Assembly: GCA_002381865.1 (NCBI GenBank)
Contig: DFYO01000008.1
Location: 30,572 to 54,215, forward strand
Length of the DNA stretch: 23,644 nt
Source: Clostridiales bacterium UBA4080
GTDB lineage: Bacteria; Bacillota; Clostridia; Lachnospirales; Vallitaleaceae
Direction: 5' to 3'
The position numbers and the translations under genes were made by a program. Shown piece after piece: positions 1-8,402 of the stretch (position 1 is its first letter; every line of letters begins with the position of its first letter). Below the pieces are notes generated by a model. That model was not told the origin of the DNA. It did no database searches and saw only the letters and a program-made list of their open reading frames with translations.

Positions 1-120
1 AAGCTTGGCCGAAATGAAAATGTGAACACGGAAATACTTCAAAAGATATGCGCCGCACTAAATTGCGACATTTGCAATGTCATGGAATTTGTACCAGACA
101 AAAAAACGGAGGAGAATTAA
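1..120 (+). CDS. 3' end of a Cro/CI-type helix-turn-helix regulator (partial)
   Basis: Frame 1 is open from the first base to a TAA at 118-120, giving the last 39 residues of a protein whose start lies outside the window. The visible part reads KLGRNENVNTEILQKICAAL, then NCDICNVMEF and an acidic tail. This matches the third and fourth helices and end of short XRE/Cro-CI regulators, in which an 'L..IC.AL.C...DIMEF' stretch is typical. The stop lies one base before the hsdM start, so it is the first visible gene of the restriction-modification operon. Small regulators of this family often control restriction operons, which would suit the need to make methylase before nuclease. That role is inferred from context. 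Confidence 0.7.
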   Translation, partial: KLGRNENVNTEILQKICAALNCDICNVMEFVPDKKTEEN

Positions 121-121
121 C

Positions 122-1852
122 ATGAGTTTAAGTGCAAATATTTCTGAAAAGGCTGCTCTAATCTGGGCGATTGCAGATAAATTGACTGGAGTTTACAAAC
201 CTCACGAATATGGGGAAGTTATTTTACCATTGACAGTTGTTCGCCGCTTCGATTGTATCTTGTCAGATACTAAAGATGTTGTATTGGAGAAATACGAAAG
301 CGTAAAAACACTACCTATGAGAGATGTATTGCTTCGCAAGGCATCAGCACAGCCTTTTTACAATACCAGCAAGTATACCTTTGAACGTTTACTGGATGAT
401 CCTGATAATATTGAAGCTAATTTCAGGGATTACTTAAATGGCTTTTCTGAAAATGTTCACGATATTATTGAGAAATTTAAATTCGATGGGCACATTAATA
501 CAATGGCGAATAAGGGAATCTTGTATATTGTCCTTAAAGAGTTCACAACACAGAAGGCGAACCTTCATCCATCTGTTATATCTAACCTTGAGATGGGATA
601 TATATTTGAAGAAATAATTCGCAGATTTTCTGAATCTCACAATGAGGATGCTGGACAGCACTACACGCCTAGAGAAGTTATAAAGCTTATGGTAAATGTT
701 TTATTTTATGATGATAACGACATTCTATCTGGCAATAATGTGGCGAAAACAATTTATGATCCCGCATGCGGGACTGGTGGTATGCTTTCTGTTGCCGAGG
801 AATATTTACATGAGTTAAATACCTCAACAGAACTTGTTTCATTCGGACAAGAAATCAATGACCAAACCTTTGCAATCTGCAAAGCAGACATGCTCATCAA
901 AGGAAACAATGCTGAATTCATTAAGGAAGGAAATACACTCTCATCAGATCAATTTGAAGGTCAATCCTTTGACTATATTCTTTCCAATCCGCCCTTCGGC
1001 CGAGAATGGAAGAACGAAAAAGCAAAAGTTGAATCTGAAGCAAAACGTGGCTTTGCTGGCCGGTTTGGAGCGGGACTTCCTTCTGTAGGCGATGGTCAAA
1101 TGTTATTTCTCATGACTGCCCTATCCAAAATGAAAGAACGTAAGGACGGCGGCAGCAGAATTGCTATTATTCATAATGGCTCACCACTATTCACAGGTGA
1201 CGCTGGAAGCGGACCATCCGAAATCAGAAAATATATTATTGAAAACGACTTGCTTGAAGCGATCATTGCGTTGCCTAACGATATTTTTTACAACACGGGG
1301 ATTGCCACATATATTTGGGTTATTTCCAATAAAAAGAAAGGCACCAAACGAGAGGGCAAGGTGCAGCTTATTAACGCCAACGGCTTATATGAAAAACGCA
1401 GAAAGGCTCTTGGGAACAAAAGAAATGATATTCCAGATGGAGCAATTGAAGAAATAACACGCTTATACGGAGACTTTAAAACTAGCGAAATCAGCATGAT
1501 CTTTGATAACGAAGATTTTGGCTATACGAAAATTACGATAGAACGCCCTCTCAAAGATGAAATGGGTGTACTTGTTCTGAAAAATGGGAAAAAGCAGCCA
1601 GATTCCAATCTGCGAGACACCGAAAACATCCCGTTAAAAGAAGATATTGAAGAATATTTTAAACGGGAAGTGTTGCCTTTTGCTCCTGATGCATGGATTG
1701 ATAAATCAAAATCTAAAATAGGCTATGAGATTCCTTTTACCAGATATTTTTATAAATACGAAGAGCCAAAGCCATCTGCGGAAATAATGCAGGAGATACT
1801 GAAGATCGAGAAGGAATTAGATGGCGCTTTGGCGGAGGTATTCAATGTTTAA
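122..1852 (+). CDS. hsdM: Type I restriction-modification DNA methyltransferase subunit HsdM
   Basis: This is the modification subunit of a type I enzyme, an N6-adenine methyltransferase using S-adenosylmethionine. It acts as an M2S complex and joins HsdR for cleavage. An HsdM N-terminal helical domain occupies roughly residues 5-150. The AdoMet-binding motif DPACGTGG is at 213-220 and the catalytic NPPF motif at 289-292. A GxxYxKRRK-like stretch and a basic C-terminus follow. The open frame extends upstream to 77, but ATG 122 is chosen because GGAGGA lies 9-14 bases before it and the protein then begins MSLSANISEKAAL. The product is 576 aa. The last 8 bases overlap the next gene. No truncation is seen and both motifs are intact, so it should be active. 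Confidence 0.95.
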   Translation: MSLSANISEKAALIWAIADKLTGVYKPHEYGEVILPLTVVRRFDCILSDTKDVVLEKYESVKTLPMRDVLLRKASAQPFYNTSKYTFERLLDDPDNIEANFRDYLNGFSENVHDIIEKFKFDGHINTMANKGILYIVLKEFTTQKANLHPSVISNLEMGYIFEEIIRRFSESHNEDAGQHYTPREVIKLMVNVLFYDDNDILSGNNVAKTIYDPACGTGGMLSVAEEYLHELNTSTELVSFGQEINDQTFAICKADMLIKGNNAEFIKEGNTLSSDQFEGQSFDYILSNPPFGREWKNEKAKVESEAKRGFAGRFGAGLPSVGDGQMLFLMTALSKMKERKDGGSRIAIIHNGSPLFTGDAGSGPSEIRKYIIENDLLEAIIALPNDIFYNTGIATYIWVISNKKKGTKREGKVQLINANGLYEKRRKALGNKRNDIPDGAIEEITRLYGDFKTSEISMIFDNEDFGYTKITIERPLKDEMGVLVLKNGKKQPDSNLRDTENIPLKEDIEEYFKREVLPFAPDAWIDKSKSKIGYEIPFTRYFYKYEEPKPSAEIMQEILKIEKELDGALAEVFNV

Positions 1853-2225
1853 GGTTCTATTCGAATTTTTAACCGAGCCTCTTGGACTTCCGATTGTATG
1901 GTATCAAGAATATATTATTTTGGCTGTCATAGGTTTGGTTGCATATATCATCGCTTATAACACAGTCGGAGATCTGTATAGGGCGGCTTTTATATCTGGT
2001 AGCACAGCGGGGTCATTTTTTCATTGGCTAATTAGATTCTTTGTTTTTGCAATTATATGGGCACTTACATACAGTGTTATATGGATTTCAAAGCTAGTTA
2101 TATCTAATTGGCAGATGATACTAATGCTTTTTGGCGGTATTGTAGGTACTATTAGTCTATGCGCCTTGGCTATATTTAGTATACGGAAAATCAAGAGCAG
2201 CAAGGCGGTGAACAAAGATGCGTGA
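1845..2225 (+). CDS. Small membrane protein encoded between hsdM and hsdS
   Basis: A 126-residue protein that I do not recognise. It has three clear hydrophobic segments, at about residues 23-42 (IILAVIGLVAYIIAYNTV), 59-82 (FFHWLIRFFVFAIIWALTY...) and 91-113 (ILMLFGGIVGTISLCALAIF), followed by a short basic Lys/Arg/Ser tail. It is therefore probably an integral membrane protein with a cytoplasmic C-terminus. ATG 1845 is chosen because GGCGGAGGT lies just upstream. An earlier in-frame ATG at 1821 lacks such a site. It overlaps hsdM by 8 bases and hsdS by 8 bases (ATGCGTGA), so it is translationally coupled on both sides and is a real member of the operon. A membrane protein is not part of the HsdRMS enzyme. 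A role as a membrane effector or anchor is speculation. Confidence 0.75.
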   Translation: MFKVLFEFLTEPLGLPIVWYQEYIILAVIGLVAYIIAYNTVGDLYRAAFISGSTAGSFFHWLIRFFVFAIIWALTYSVIWISKLVISNWQMILMLFGGIVGTISLCALAIFSIRKIKSSKAVNKDA

Positions 2226-3501
2226 GATGAAAAACAGCAATGTAGATTGGATTGGGGAGATCCCGGAAGAATGGGATATTATACCTGTAAAAAGATTTTT
2301 TCGAAATGTGAAACGCGTGGCTGGCTCATCGGTCGATGAGTATGAACGATTGGCTTTGACAATGAACGGAGTAATAAAACGTAGCAAAGAAGATAGCGAT
2401 GGATTACAACCCGAAAAATTTGAAGGATATCAGATTCTTCAAGAAAATGAGTTGGTCTTCAAATTAATTGATTTAGAAAATGTAAAAACAAGCCGTGTTG
2501 GATTGTCACCCTATACAGGATTGGTATCTCCAGCTTATATCGTTCTTACAAACCAGCAAAAAGACAACCGCTTTTTTTACTACTGGTTTATGTTCATGTA
2601 CTATAATGAAGTCTTTAACCACTTAGGTGGAGATGGTGTTCGTAGTGCTTTAAATGCTAAAGATTTGATAGCTCTTCCTGTTCCGTCAATATCTGAAAGT
2701 ACAATGAAACGCATTGCCGACTATCTCGATGACAAATGCGCTAAAATCGATGCTATAATTGCCTGGCAGCAGGAAGTAATCGAAAAGCTAAAAGCTTATA
2801 AATTGTCGGTTATTACGGAAGCAGTCACCAAAGGGCCGAACCCGGATGTGAAGATGAAGGATAGTGGAATAAAGTATTGTTCATTAATGCCTCAACATTG
2901 GGAAAATCGAAAGATGATATCAATTTTATCTATGCAAGTTGTTGATGGTGCGCATGAAAGCCCAGAGTTGTTTTCTGAGGGAATTCCGTACATTTCTGCA
3001 ACAGCTATAGAAAATGGAAAAATTAACTTTAAAAAAATGAGAGGATATATATCTGCAGATTATTGTGATATATGTGAACAAAGATATACTCCGCAACTCA
3101 ATGACATATTGGTAATAAAACTTGGCGCTAGTACAGGTCAAGTAGCTATGGTTGAAACGTCTGAACGATTTAATATATGGGTTCCATTGGCTGCAGTTAG
3201 ATGCAACAGTGATTCAGAGCCTAGATTTGTTTACTATGCCTTTCAATCAGATTACTTCATTAAGCAAATGGAACAATCTTGGACATTTGGAACTCAACAA
3301 ACTCTTGGTTTAAAGACAATTGAACGCCTAAGAATCTTGATACCACCAATTCATGAACAGATTGAAATTGCTAATTATTTGAATAATAAATGTAATTTAA
3401 TTGACAATTTGGTTTCAAAAAAACAAACCACGATAGACAAGTTGTCAGATTACAAAAGATCTCTTATATATGAGGTTGTGACAGGAAAGAAGGAGGTGTG
3501 A
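2218..3501 (+). CDS. hsdS: Type I restriction-modification specificity subunit HsdS
   Basis: This is the DNA-recognition subunit, 427 residues, close to the usual length for a two-TRD HsdS. It shows the expected internal duplication. Each half begins with a short motif ending in Trp (WIGEIPEEW, W19; YCSLMPQHW, W228). Each half ends in a coiled-coil spacer: IADYLDDKC...ID from about residue 166 and IANYLNNKC...ID from about 384. The spacing between halves is about 210-218 residues. The two target recognition domains (about 20-160 and 229-380) differ and would read the two halves of a bipartite target. The start ATG 2218 overlaps the membrane-protein stop and has AAGGCGGTGA upstream. The end KKEV-stop carries the ribosome site of the next gene. 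No recombinase or second hsdS fragment is present, so shuffling is not indicated here. Confidence 0.94.
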   Translation: MREMKNSNVDWIGEIPEEWDIIPVKRFFRNVKRVAGSSVDEYERLALTMNGVIKRSKEDSDGLQPEKFEGYQILQENELVFKLIDLENVKTSRVGLSPYTGLVSPAYIVLTNQQKDNRFFYYWFMFMYYNEVFNHLGGDGVRSALNAKDLIALPVPSISESTMKRIADYLDDKCAKIDAIIAWQQEVIEKLKAYKLSVITEAVTKGPNPDVKMKDSGIKYCSLMPQHWENRKMISILSMQVVDGAHESPELFSEGIPYISATAIENGKINFKKMRGYISADYCDICEQRYTPQLNDILVIKLGASTGQVAMVETSERFNIWVPLAAVRCNSDSEPRFVYYAFQSDYFIKQMEQSWTFGTQQTLGLKTIERLRILIPPIHEQIEIANYLNNKCNLIDNLVSKKQTTIDKLSDYKRSLIYEVVTGKKEV

Positions 3502-3503
3502 TT

Positions 3504-4148
3504 GTGAATAATGATGAATATATCAACACGGTGGAGCCTCTTATAGAAAAACTTAGTATTATGAATAACCAGGCCATAAAACTTGCACGAGGAATTATCA
3601 GTGAAACATTGCTTGATGTTGATTTATACGCCTGTTCGGTACTAGATAAGAGTATTCATCTAACGGACGGATTTGTTCAAATGATAAATAGCAGGAATCT
3701 ATCATGTGCAGGCATACTGCTGAGAGTTCAAATGGATAATTGTTTAAGAGCATATGCTCTCAATATAGCTGCTGATAGAGGCGAAGCTGTCAATAAGCTG
3801 ATTTCTGGAGAAAAATTGGATAAACTCAAGGATAAAGATGGTAGAAAAATGAAAGATTTTTATCTAAAAAATAAATTAGCACAGATGGATGATAGGTTTG
3901 AAGAAGTATATGGAAACGCTTGTGGATATGTCCACTTTTCAGATAAAGCATTTTTTCAATCGACACAAATCACAGGAGAAAACAGCATTATGATTCAGGT
4001 TAGTCACGAACATCCTGAAAAGTGGAATGATTATTTAATAGAATGTGTTTTAGCGTATACTCATTATTTGAATTTCTTCTATAATCTACTATCTGGTATG
4101 GTACAAGCGAAAATAGAATTTGAAAAAACACTAACGGAGGTGAATTAA
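3504..4148 (+). CDS. Helical HEPN/DUF5677-like protein between hsdS and hsdR
   Basis: A 214-residue protein, predicted mostly alpha-helical, with no signal peptide. GTG 3504 is taken as the start because AGGAGG (3491-3496) lies seven bases upstream, inside the end of hsdS. Two features recall the DUF5677/HEPN-like group: a central LLRVQMDNCLRAYAL helix with Arg at about 74, resembling the 'llR...E..l' helix of that group, and a Y...NACGYVHFS stretch with His at about 144, resembling its 'Y..lS..vH' motif. This is pattern resemblance only. HEPN proteins are often RNases or toxin partners in defence loci, but a clear Rx4-6H catalytic motif was not found. It is spaced 2 nt from both neighbours, so it belongs to the operon. 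Function is unknown. Confidence 0.6.
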   Translation: MNNDEYINTVEPLIEKLSIMNNQAIKLARGIISETLLDVDLYACSVLDKSIHLTDGFVQMINSRNLSCAGILLRVQMDNCLRAYALNIAADRGEAVNKLISGEKLDKLKDKDGRKMKDFYLKNKLAQMDDRFEEVYGNACGYVHFSDKAFFQSTQITGENSIMIQVSHEHPEKWNDYLIECVLAYTHYLNFFYNLLSGMVQAKIEFEKTLTEVN

Positions 4149-4150
4149 CC

Positions 4151-7100
4151 ATGTCCGATTTTGATGTGAAAGAAAAAAGATTTGAAGAAGATATTGAAAG
4201 TTACCTCTGCAGAGATGGTGGCTATATAAAAGGCAATCCAAAAAGTTTTGACCGAAAATTGGCACTGGATAAAGATACTTTTATTTACTTTATCAAAACA
4301 ACTCAGCCAAAACATTGGGAACGATATATTAAAATATATGGCACCGATAGCGAAAGACAGTTGATTGACCGTTTCTGCCGTGAAGTGAAAATGGTTGGAC
4401 TACTCAAAGTGCTGCGGCAAGGATTCACTGATCGTGGCATAAAGTTCCGCGCTGTTTATTGGAAGCCAGAAACATCAATTAATGAAACCAGTCAAAAACA
4501 ATATGCTAACAACATCCTACACTGTACACGGCAGTTGCATTACTCCCTTACAAATGAAAACAGTATAGATATCGTTCTGTTTCTAAATGGCATTCCTGTT
4601 GTATCAATGGAACTGAAATGCCAGTTTACAGGACAGGACACTGCCAATGCAATTGCGCAGTATAAATTTGACCGCGCGGGTAACGATTCTATCTTTGAAT
4701 TCAAAAACCGTGTACTTGTACATTTTGCAGTTGACCTGACTAACGTATATATGACCACTCGCCTTGAAGGTGGTAAAACCTACTTCCTCCCTTTCAATCA
4801 AGGCTCCAATGGCGCGGGTAATGTCGGCGGGAAAGGAAATCCTATAAACATTGATGGATATGATACTGCATATCTTTGGGAAAACATACTATGCAAAGAT
4901 CGTCTTCTTGAGATTTTAAATAAGTATATGCACCTTGAGGTTGAAAGGGACAAGAACACTGGTGAAATAATATCTGAACGAATGATATTTCCCCGCTACC
5001 ATCAGTTAGATGTTGTATCCAAACTATTAGAGCAGGTAAAAGAAAACGGATCCGGCCATAACTATCTTATTCAGCATAGCGCAGGATCTGGAAAATCCAA
5101 TTCTATTGCATGGCTTGCCTATCGACTAGTAGGTCTTCATGATGAGAATGATGAAAAGATATTTCAGACTGTCATAATAGTTACCGATCGTCGTGTATTG
5201 GACAGCCAATTGCAAAACACCGTATACCAATTTGATCACGTAGATGGTGTAGTGCAAAAAATAGATAAGAACTCACAGCAGTTAAAGGATGCTATTGAAG
5301 CAGGGACTGGCATTATAATAACTACATTGCAAAAATTCCCTGTAATTTATAAGGAAGTCAACTCCGGTAATAGGCGTTTCGCCATAATCGTGGATGAAGC
5401 ACATTCCTCCCAAACTGGTGATGCGGCGAAAAAGCTAAAGCGTGCTCTTGCGGATACGGAAAAGATACTGGAAGAATATTCTGCGATGGAAAATGCTGAA
5501 GAAGCAGCACGAAAAGACGATGACGATAAGTTGCTGGATGAATTGGCAGCACAAGGCATTCATGAAAACTTGTCATTCTTTGCTTTTACAGCGACTCCTA
5601 AAGATAAAACACTGAATATGTTTGGTTGGAAGGATGAAAATGGGAAGTATCATCCATTCCATATATATTCTATGCGCCAGGCCATTGAAGAGGGCTTTAT
5701 CCTTGATGTATTGAAAAACTATATGACTTATAAAATGTATTATAAGATTGCCAAAGCTATTCCTGACGATCCTGAATTGGACACAGTTGCCGGAGTTAAT
5801 GCAATCCGCAACTTTGAAACATTGCATCCACACAATATTTCGCAAAAGACCACTATTATGCTTGAGCATTTCAGGAATGTCACCGCACACAAAATTGGTG
5901 GAAAAGCTAAGGCTATGGTTGTTACTCCGTCCCGTCTTCATGCAGTACGGTATGTACAGGAATTCAGGCGTCAAATCAATGTAAAGGGGTATACTGACCT
6001 AGAGGTGTTGGTTGCATTCTCCGGTGAAATTGAAGACAATGGACAAACTTTTACCGAAGAAAAGATGAATAAAAACCGGGATGGTGAAACCATCAGAGAA
6101 AAGGCTTTACCAGATGCATTCCATACCGATGAATTTGGAATGCTCATTGTTGCGGAGAAATATCAAACTGGATTTGATGAGCCACTTTTACACACGATGT
6201 TTGTAGACAAAAAGCTATCTGGTGTTAAGGCGGTTCAGACTCTTTCTCGTTTAAATCGCACCATGAGGGGCAAACTCGATACCTTTGTTTTGGATTTTGT
6301 AAATTCTTCAGAGGATATTCGAAAATCTTTTGAACCATATTATGAGGAAACGGTTCTGGAAGAAGAAACTAACCCTAATGTTATATATGATATAAAGAAC
6401 ACGCTTGATGAATTCCGTGTATATCAACAAATGGAAATAGACCGTTTTGCAGATATCTTCTATTCAAAAAAAGATCAGTCTGCCGGTGATTTAGGAAAGT
6501 TACAGGGTACTATTCGACCTGCACTTAATCGCTTTGACGCACTGGAAGAAGACAGACAAGACTTGTTTAAGTCAACATTAGCTAGATTCATCCGGATCTA
6601 TTCTTTTATCACCCAGGTATGTCGTTTGTTCGATAAAGATATACATAAATTCAATGTATATGTAAAGTTCCTTTATACTATGCTGCCGAAAGGCGGCCGT
6701 GATAAGGTATTTGTAGACGACAAGGTCCTACTAGAGTACTATCGCCTTGAAAAGGATTTTGAAGGAGGAATAGAGTTAGAAAGCACAGAAGAAGGTTTCC
6801 GCCCTATCACTGGCGAGGCTGGTCGTCGTGAAAAGAAAAAAGACCCTCTTACAATAATAATCGATAAAATCAACGAGAAGTTCGGAACAAATTTTACTGA
6901 AATGGATAAAGTGCTACTGCAGATTGAAAATGATTATGCAACTGAAGAAAAATGGCAGAACTATGCAGAGAATAATGATAGAAAAACCTTTATGCTGTTG
7001 TTTGAAAAAGACTTTCCAGAAATGGCTGCTACTAGGTACGAACAGAATGAAGATTTCTTCGTAAGAATGTTCTCTGATCCTGACATGATGAAACAAGTTA

Positions 7101-7225
7101 TGGAGTCAATCGGAGCAGTATTATATGAAAAGCTTAAAAAGAGGACTTACACTTCAACTTCAAAAGAAAAGTTGAGTAAAGTGGCAGAAGATTCTGTTCT
7201 ATTTGGTATGGGTGAGGTGGATTAA
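4151..7225 (+). CDS. hsdR: Type I restriction endonuclease, ATP-dependent translocase subunit HsdR
   Basis: This is the motor and nuclease subunit, 1024 residues, within the normal range for HsdR. The N-terminal PD-(D/E)xK nuclease is visible as SIDIVLFLNGIPVVSMELK, with D140 and E154-x-K156. The SF2 translocase follows, with Walker A AGSGKS at 311-316 (K315), DEAH at 415-418 and motif III TATP at 480-483. Further motor motifs run on to about residue 700 (EKYQTGFDEP and QTLSRLNRT), and a helical C-terminal region would contact HsdM/HsdS. ATG 4151 has ACGGAGGTGA upstream, two bases after the previous stop. All key residues are present, so restriction should be functional. The TAA stop is directly followed by the GTG of the SIR2 gene. 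Confidence 0.95.
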   Translation: MSDFDVKEKRFEEDIESYLCRDGGYIKGNPKSFDRKLALDKDTFIYFIKTTQPKHWERYIKIYGTDSERQLIDRFCREVKMVGLLKVLRQGFTDRGIKFRAVYWKPETSINETSQKQYANNILHCTRQLHYSLTNENSIDIVLFLNGIPVVSMELKCQFTGQDTANAIAQYKFDRAGNDSIFEFKNRVLVHFAVDLTNVYMTTRLEGGKTYFLPFNQGSNGAGNVGGKGNPINIDGYDTAYLWENILCKDRLLEILNKYMHLEVERDKNTGEIISERMIFPRYHQLDVVSKLLEQVKENGSGHNYLIQHSAGSGKSNSIAWLAYRLVGLHDENDEKIFQTVIIVTDRRVLDSQLQNTVYQFDHVDGVVQKIDKNSQQLKDAIEAGTGIIITTLQKFPVIYKEVNSGNRRFAIIVDEAHSSQTGDAAKKLKRALADTEKILEEYSAMENAEEAARKDDDDKLLDELAAQGIHENLSFFAFTATPKDKTLNMFGWKDENGKYHPFHIYSMRQAIEEGFILDVLKNYMTYKMYYKIAKAIPDDPELDTVAGVNAIRNFETLHPHNISQKTTIMLEHFRNVTAHKIGGKAKAMVVTPSRLHAVRYVQEFRRQINVKGYTDLEVLVAFSGEIEDNGQTFTEEKMNKNRDGETIREKALPDAFHTDEFGMLIVAEKYQTGFDEPLLHTMFVDKKLSGVKAVQTLSRLNRTMRGKLDTFVLDFVNSSEDIRKSFEPYYEETVLEEETNPNVIYDIKNTLDEFRVYQQMEIDRFADIFYSKKDQSAGDLGKLQGTIRPALNRFDALEEDRQDLFKSTLARFIRIYSFITQVCRLFDKDIHKFNVYVKFLYTMLPKGGRDKVFVDDKVLLEYYRLEKDFEGGIELESTEEGFRPITGEAGRREKKKDPLTIIIDKINEKFGTNFTEMDKVLLQIENDYATEEKWQNYAENNDRKTFMLLFEKDFPEMAATRYEQNEDFFVRMFSDPDMMKQVMESIGAVLYEKLKKRTYTSTSKEKLSKVAEDSVLFGMGEVD

Positions 7226-8245
7226 GTGGGATCATTTAGTCTGCCTTATAGAATCCCTTCAATATCTAAGAAAAGATTGTTAGATCCTCATGTGGTCATT
7301 TTAGGCGCAGGAGCATCTATCGCGTCATGTCCATTCGATAAGAATGGTAACACGGTTCCTGCACTAGCAAATATTCATAAAATTTTAGGACTGACAGATA
7401 AGCTACAAAGCTATGGCTTTTCAGAAAAAGAGATGGAAAACTTCGAATTGCTGTTCTCAAATATTGTAGGAGTAGCTAAGTACAATGATTTACAAAAAGA
7501 TTTGGAAATAGCTGTACGCGACTATTTTCAAAGGCTCCAAATTCCTGATGTGGTTACACTATACGATTATTTAGTCTTATCATTAACTGAGAAGGATGCA
7601 ATTATCACTTTTAATTGGGATCCATTTTTATTACAAGCATATCTTAGGAATATCAAAGTTGGAAACTTACCACAACTGGTGTTTCCTCATGGCAATGTTG
7701 GTGTAGGAATATGTTATGATTGTAAAAATAAAGGATATGCAAAATACCTTTGCCCGAGCTGCATGAAACCATTTAATGATATGCCGCTGTTGTTCCCCAT
7801 TCATAAGAAAAATTATTATGATAACAGCATTATTGAAAACGAATGGGAAGTAGCAAAAGATTACTTAAGCAGAGCTGCAGGCATTACAGTATTCGGATAT
7901 GGCGCACCTGAAACAGACATAGAGGCTTATAATCTACTTAAAGAGAGCTATAAAAAAAGCAATATCACAACAATTGCACCTTTCTCGATCATTAATTTGA
8001 AATCTGAAGAAGAAACTCAAAAGAAAAAGTGGTCTGAGATATATGATGATCGAATGTTCCTATTTTCATACTCATTCAAGGAGTCAATTCTTTGGACTTC
8101 TCCGCGAGTGAGTCTGGAACATTTGTTTGATGCAATCCTGCAGCAACAGCCAAGGTCACATACTAAATCCTATCGAGATTTTAAAACGTTAGAAGAATTG
8201 CATAATTTTGTTCAAACTATTAACGAATTTGATATGGCGATATAA
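7226..8245 (+). CDS. SIR2-like (sirtuin-fold) protein with zinc ribbon, last gene of the RM operon
   Basis: A 339-residue protein with a full set of sirtuin landmarks. A Rossmann GAGAS loop is at 27-31. TFNWD at 128-132 is equivalent to the sirtuin TQNxD motif (N130, D132). PHG with the potential catalytic H155 comes next. A Cys4 zinc ribbon (C163, C166, C176, C179) follows, then FGYGAPETD at 223-231 as the late NAD-site loop. The second residue of the TQN motif is Phe, not Gln. The C-terminal third is unassigned. Bacterial SIR2-like proteins in defence systems usually degrade NAD on infection, whereas true sirtuins deacylate proteins. The motifs do not decide between these. The GTG start directly abuts the hsdR stop, with GAGGTGG just upstream inside hsdR, so it is probably co-translated with the restriction genes. 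Confidence 0.82.
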   Translation: MGSFSLPYRIPSISKKRLLDPHVVILGAGASIASCPFDKNGNTVPALANIHKILGLTDKLQSYGFSEKEMENFELLFSNIVGVAKYNDLQKDLEIAVRDYFQRLQIPDVVTLYDYLVLSLTEKDAIITFNWDPFLLQAYLRNIKVGNLPQLVFPHGNVGVGICYDCKNKGYAKYLCPSCMKPFNDMPLLFPIHKKNYYDNSIIENEWEVAKDYLSRAAGITVFGYGAPETDIEAYNLLKESYKKSNITTIAPFSIINLKSEEETQKKKWSEIYDDRMFLFSYSFKESILWTSPRVSLEHLFDAILQQQPRSHTKSYRDFKTLEELHNFVQTINEFDMAI

Positions 8246-8249
8246 GGAA

Positions 8250-8298
8250 AGACCAGCCTCTTCAAGCATTTATGCCTGATGGTGACTGGTCTCTTTTT
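8250..8298 (+). terminator. Terminator-like hairpin after the RM/SIR2 operon
   Basis: The arms AGACCAG (8250-8256) and CTGGTCT (8286-8292) pair perfectly and are followed by C and five T. The loop is long and holds a small GCAT..ATGC element. The position, five bases after the SIR2 stop, fits intrinsic termination of the operon. Confidence 0.65.
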
Positions 8299-8315
8299 GC
8301 CCCCCGTTTGAAGCT

Positions 8316-8349
8316 GTTCACTTGGTTTTTGTTCCATCCCTAAGTGAAC
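8316..8349. repeat. Inverted repeat in the gap between convergent operons
   Basis: GTTCACTTGG (8316-8325) pairs with CCTAAGTGAAC (8340-8349, with one G-T pair), giving about ten base pairs and a 14-nt loop. It lies between the SIR2 gene and the end of the convergent chemoreceptor gene. No T-tract follows on either strand, so it is not an obvious terminator. Its role is unknown. Confidence 0.45.
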
Positions 8350-8402
8350 GCTTCATTCGGGACGCTTTTAAACTTACCTCAATAGGTTAGTCTTGGGTTA
8401 AG

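Noticed and set aside
77..121. Upstream extension of hsdM to position 77
   Set aside because: It overlaps the end of the regulator frame and lacks a ribosome site; ATG 122 has GGAGGA in place.
2218..3501. Phase-variable, shuffling hsdS
   Set aside because: Only one hsdS, no inverted-repeat partner and no recombinase in the window; the internal similarity is the normal two-half design.
5573..5974. 133-codon minus-strand open frame inside hsdR
   Set aside because: It lies wholly within hsdR, whose motifs continue through this region, and it has no recognisable domain or ribosome site.
1..8402. RM operon as a mobile island with attachment sites
   Set aside because: No integrase, tRNA gene or flanking direct repeat was seen; the left boundary is outside the window.
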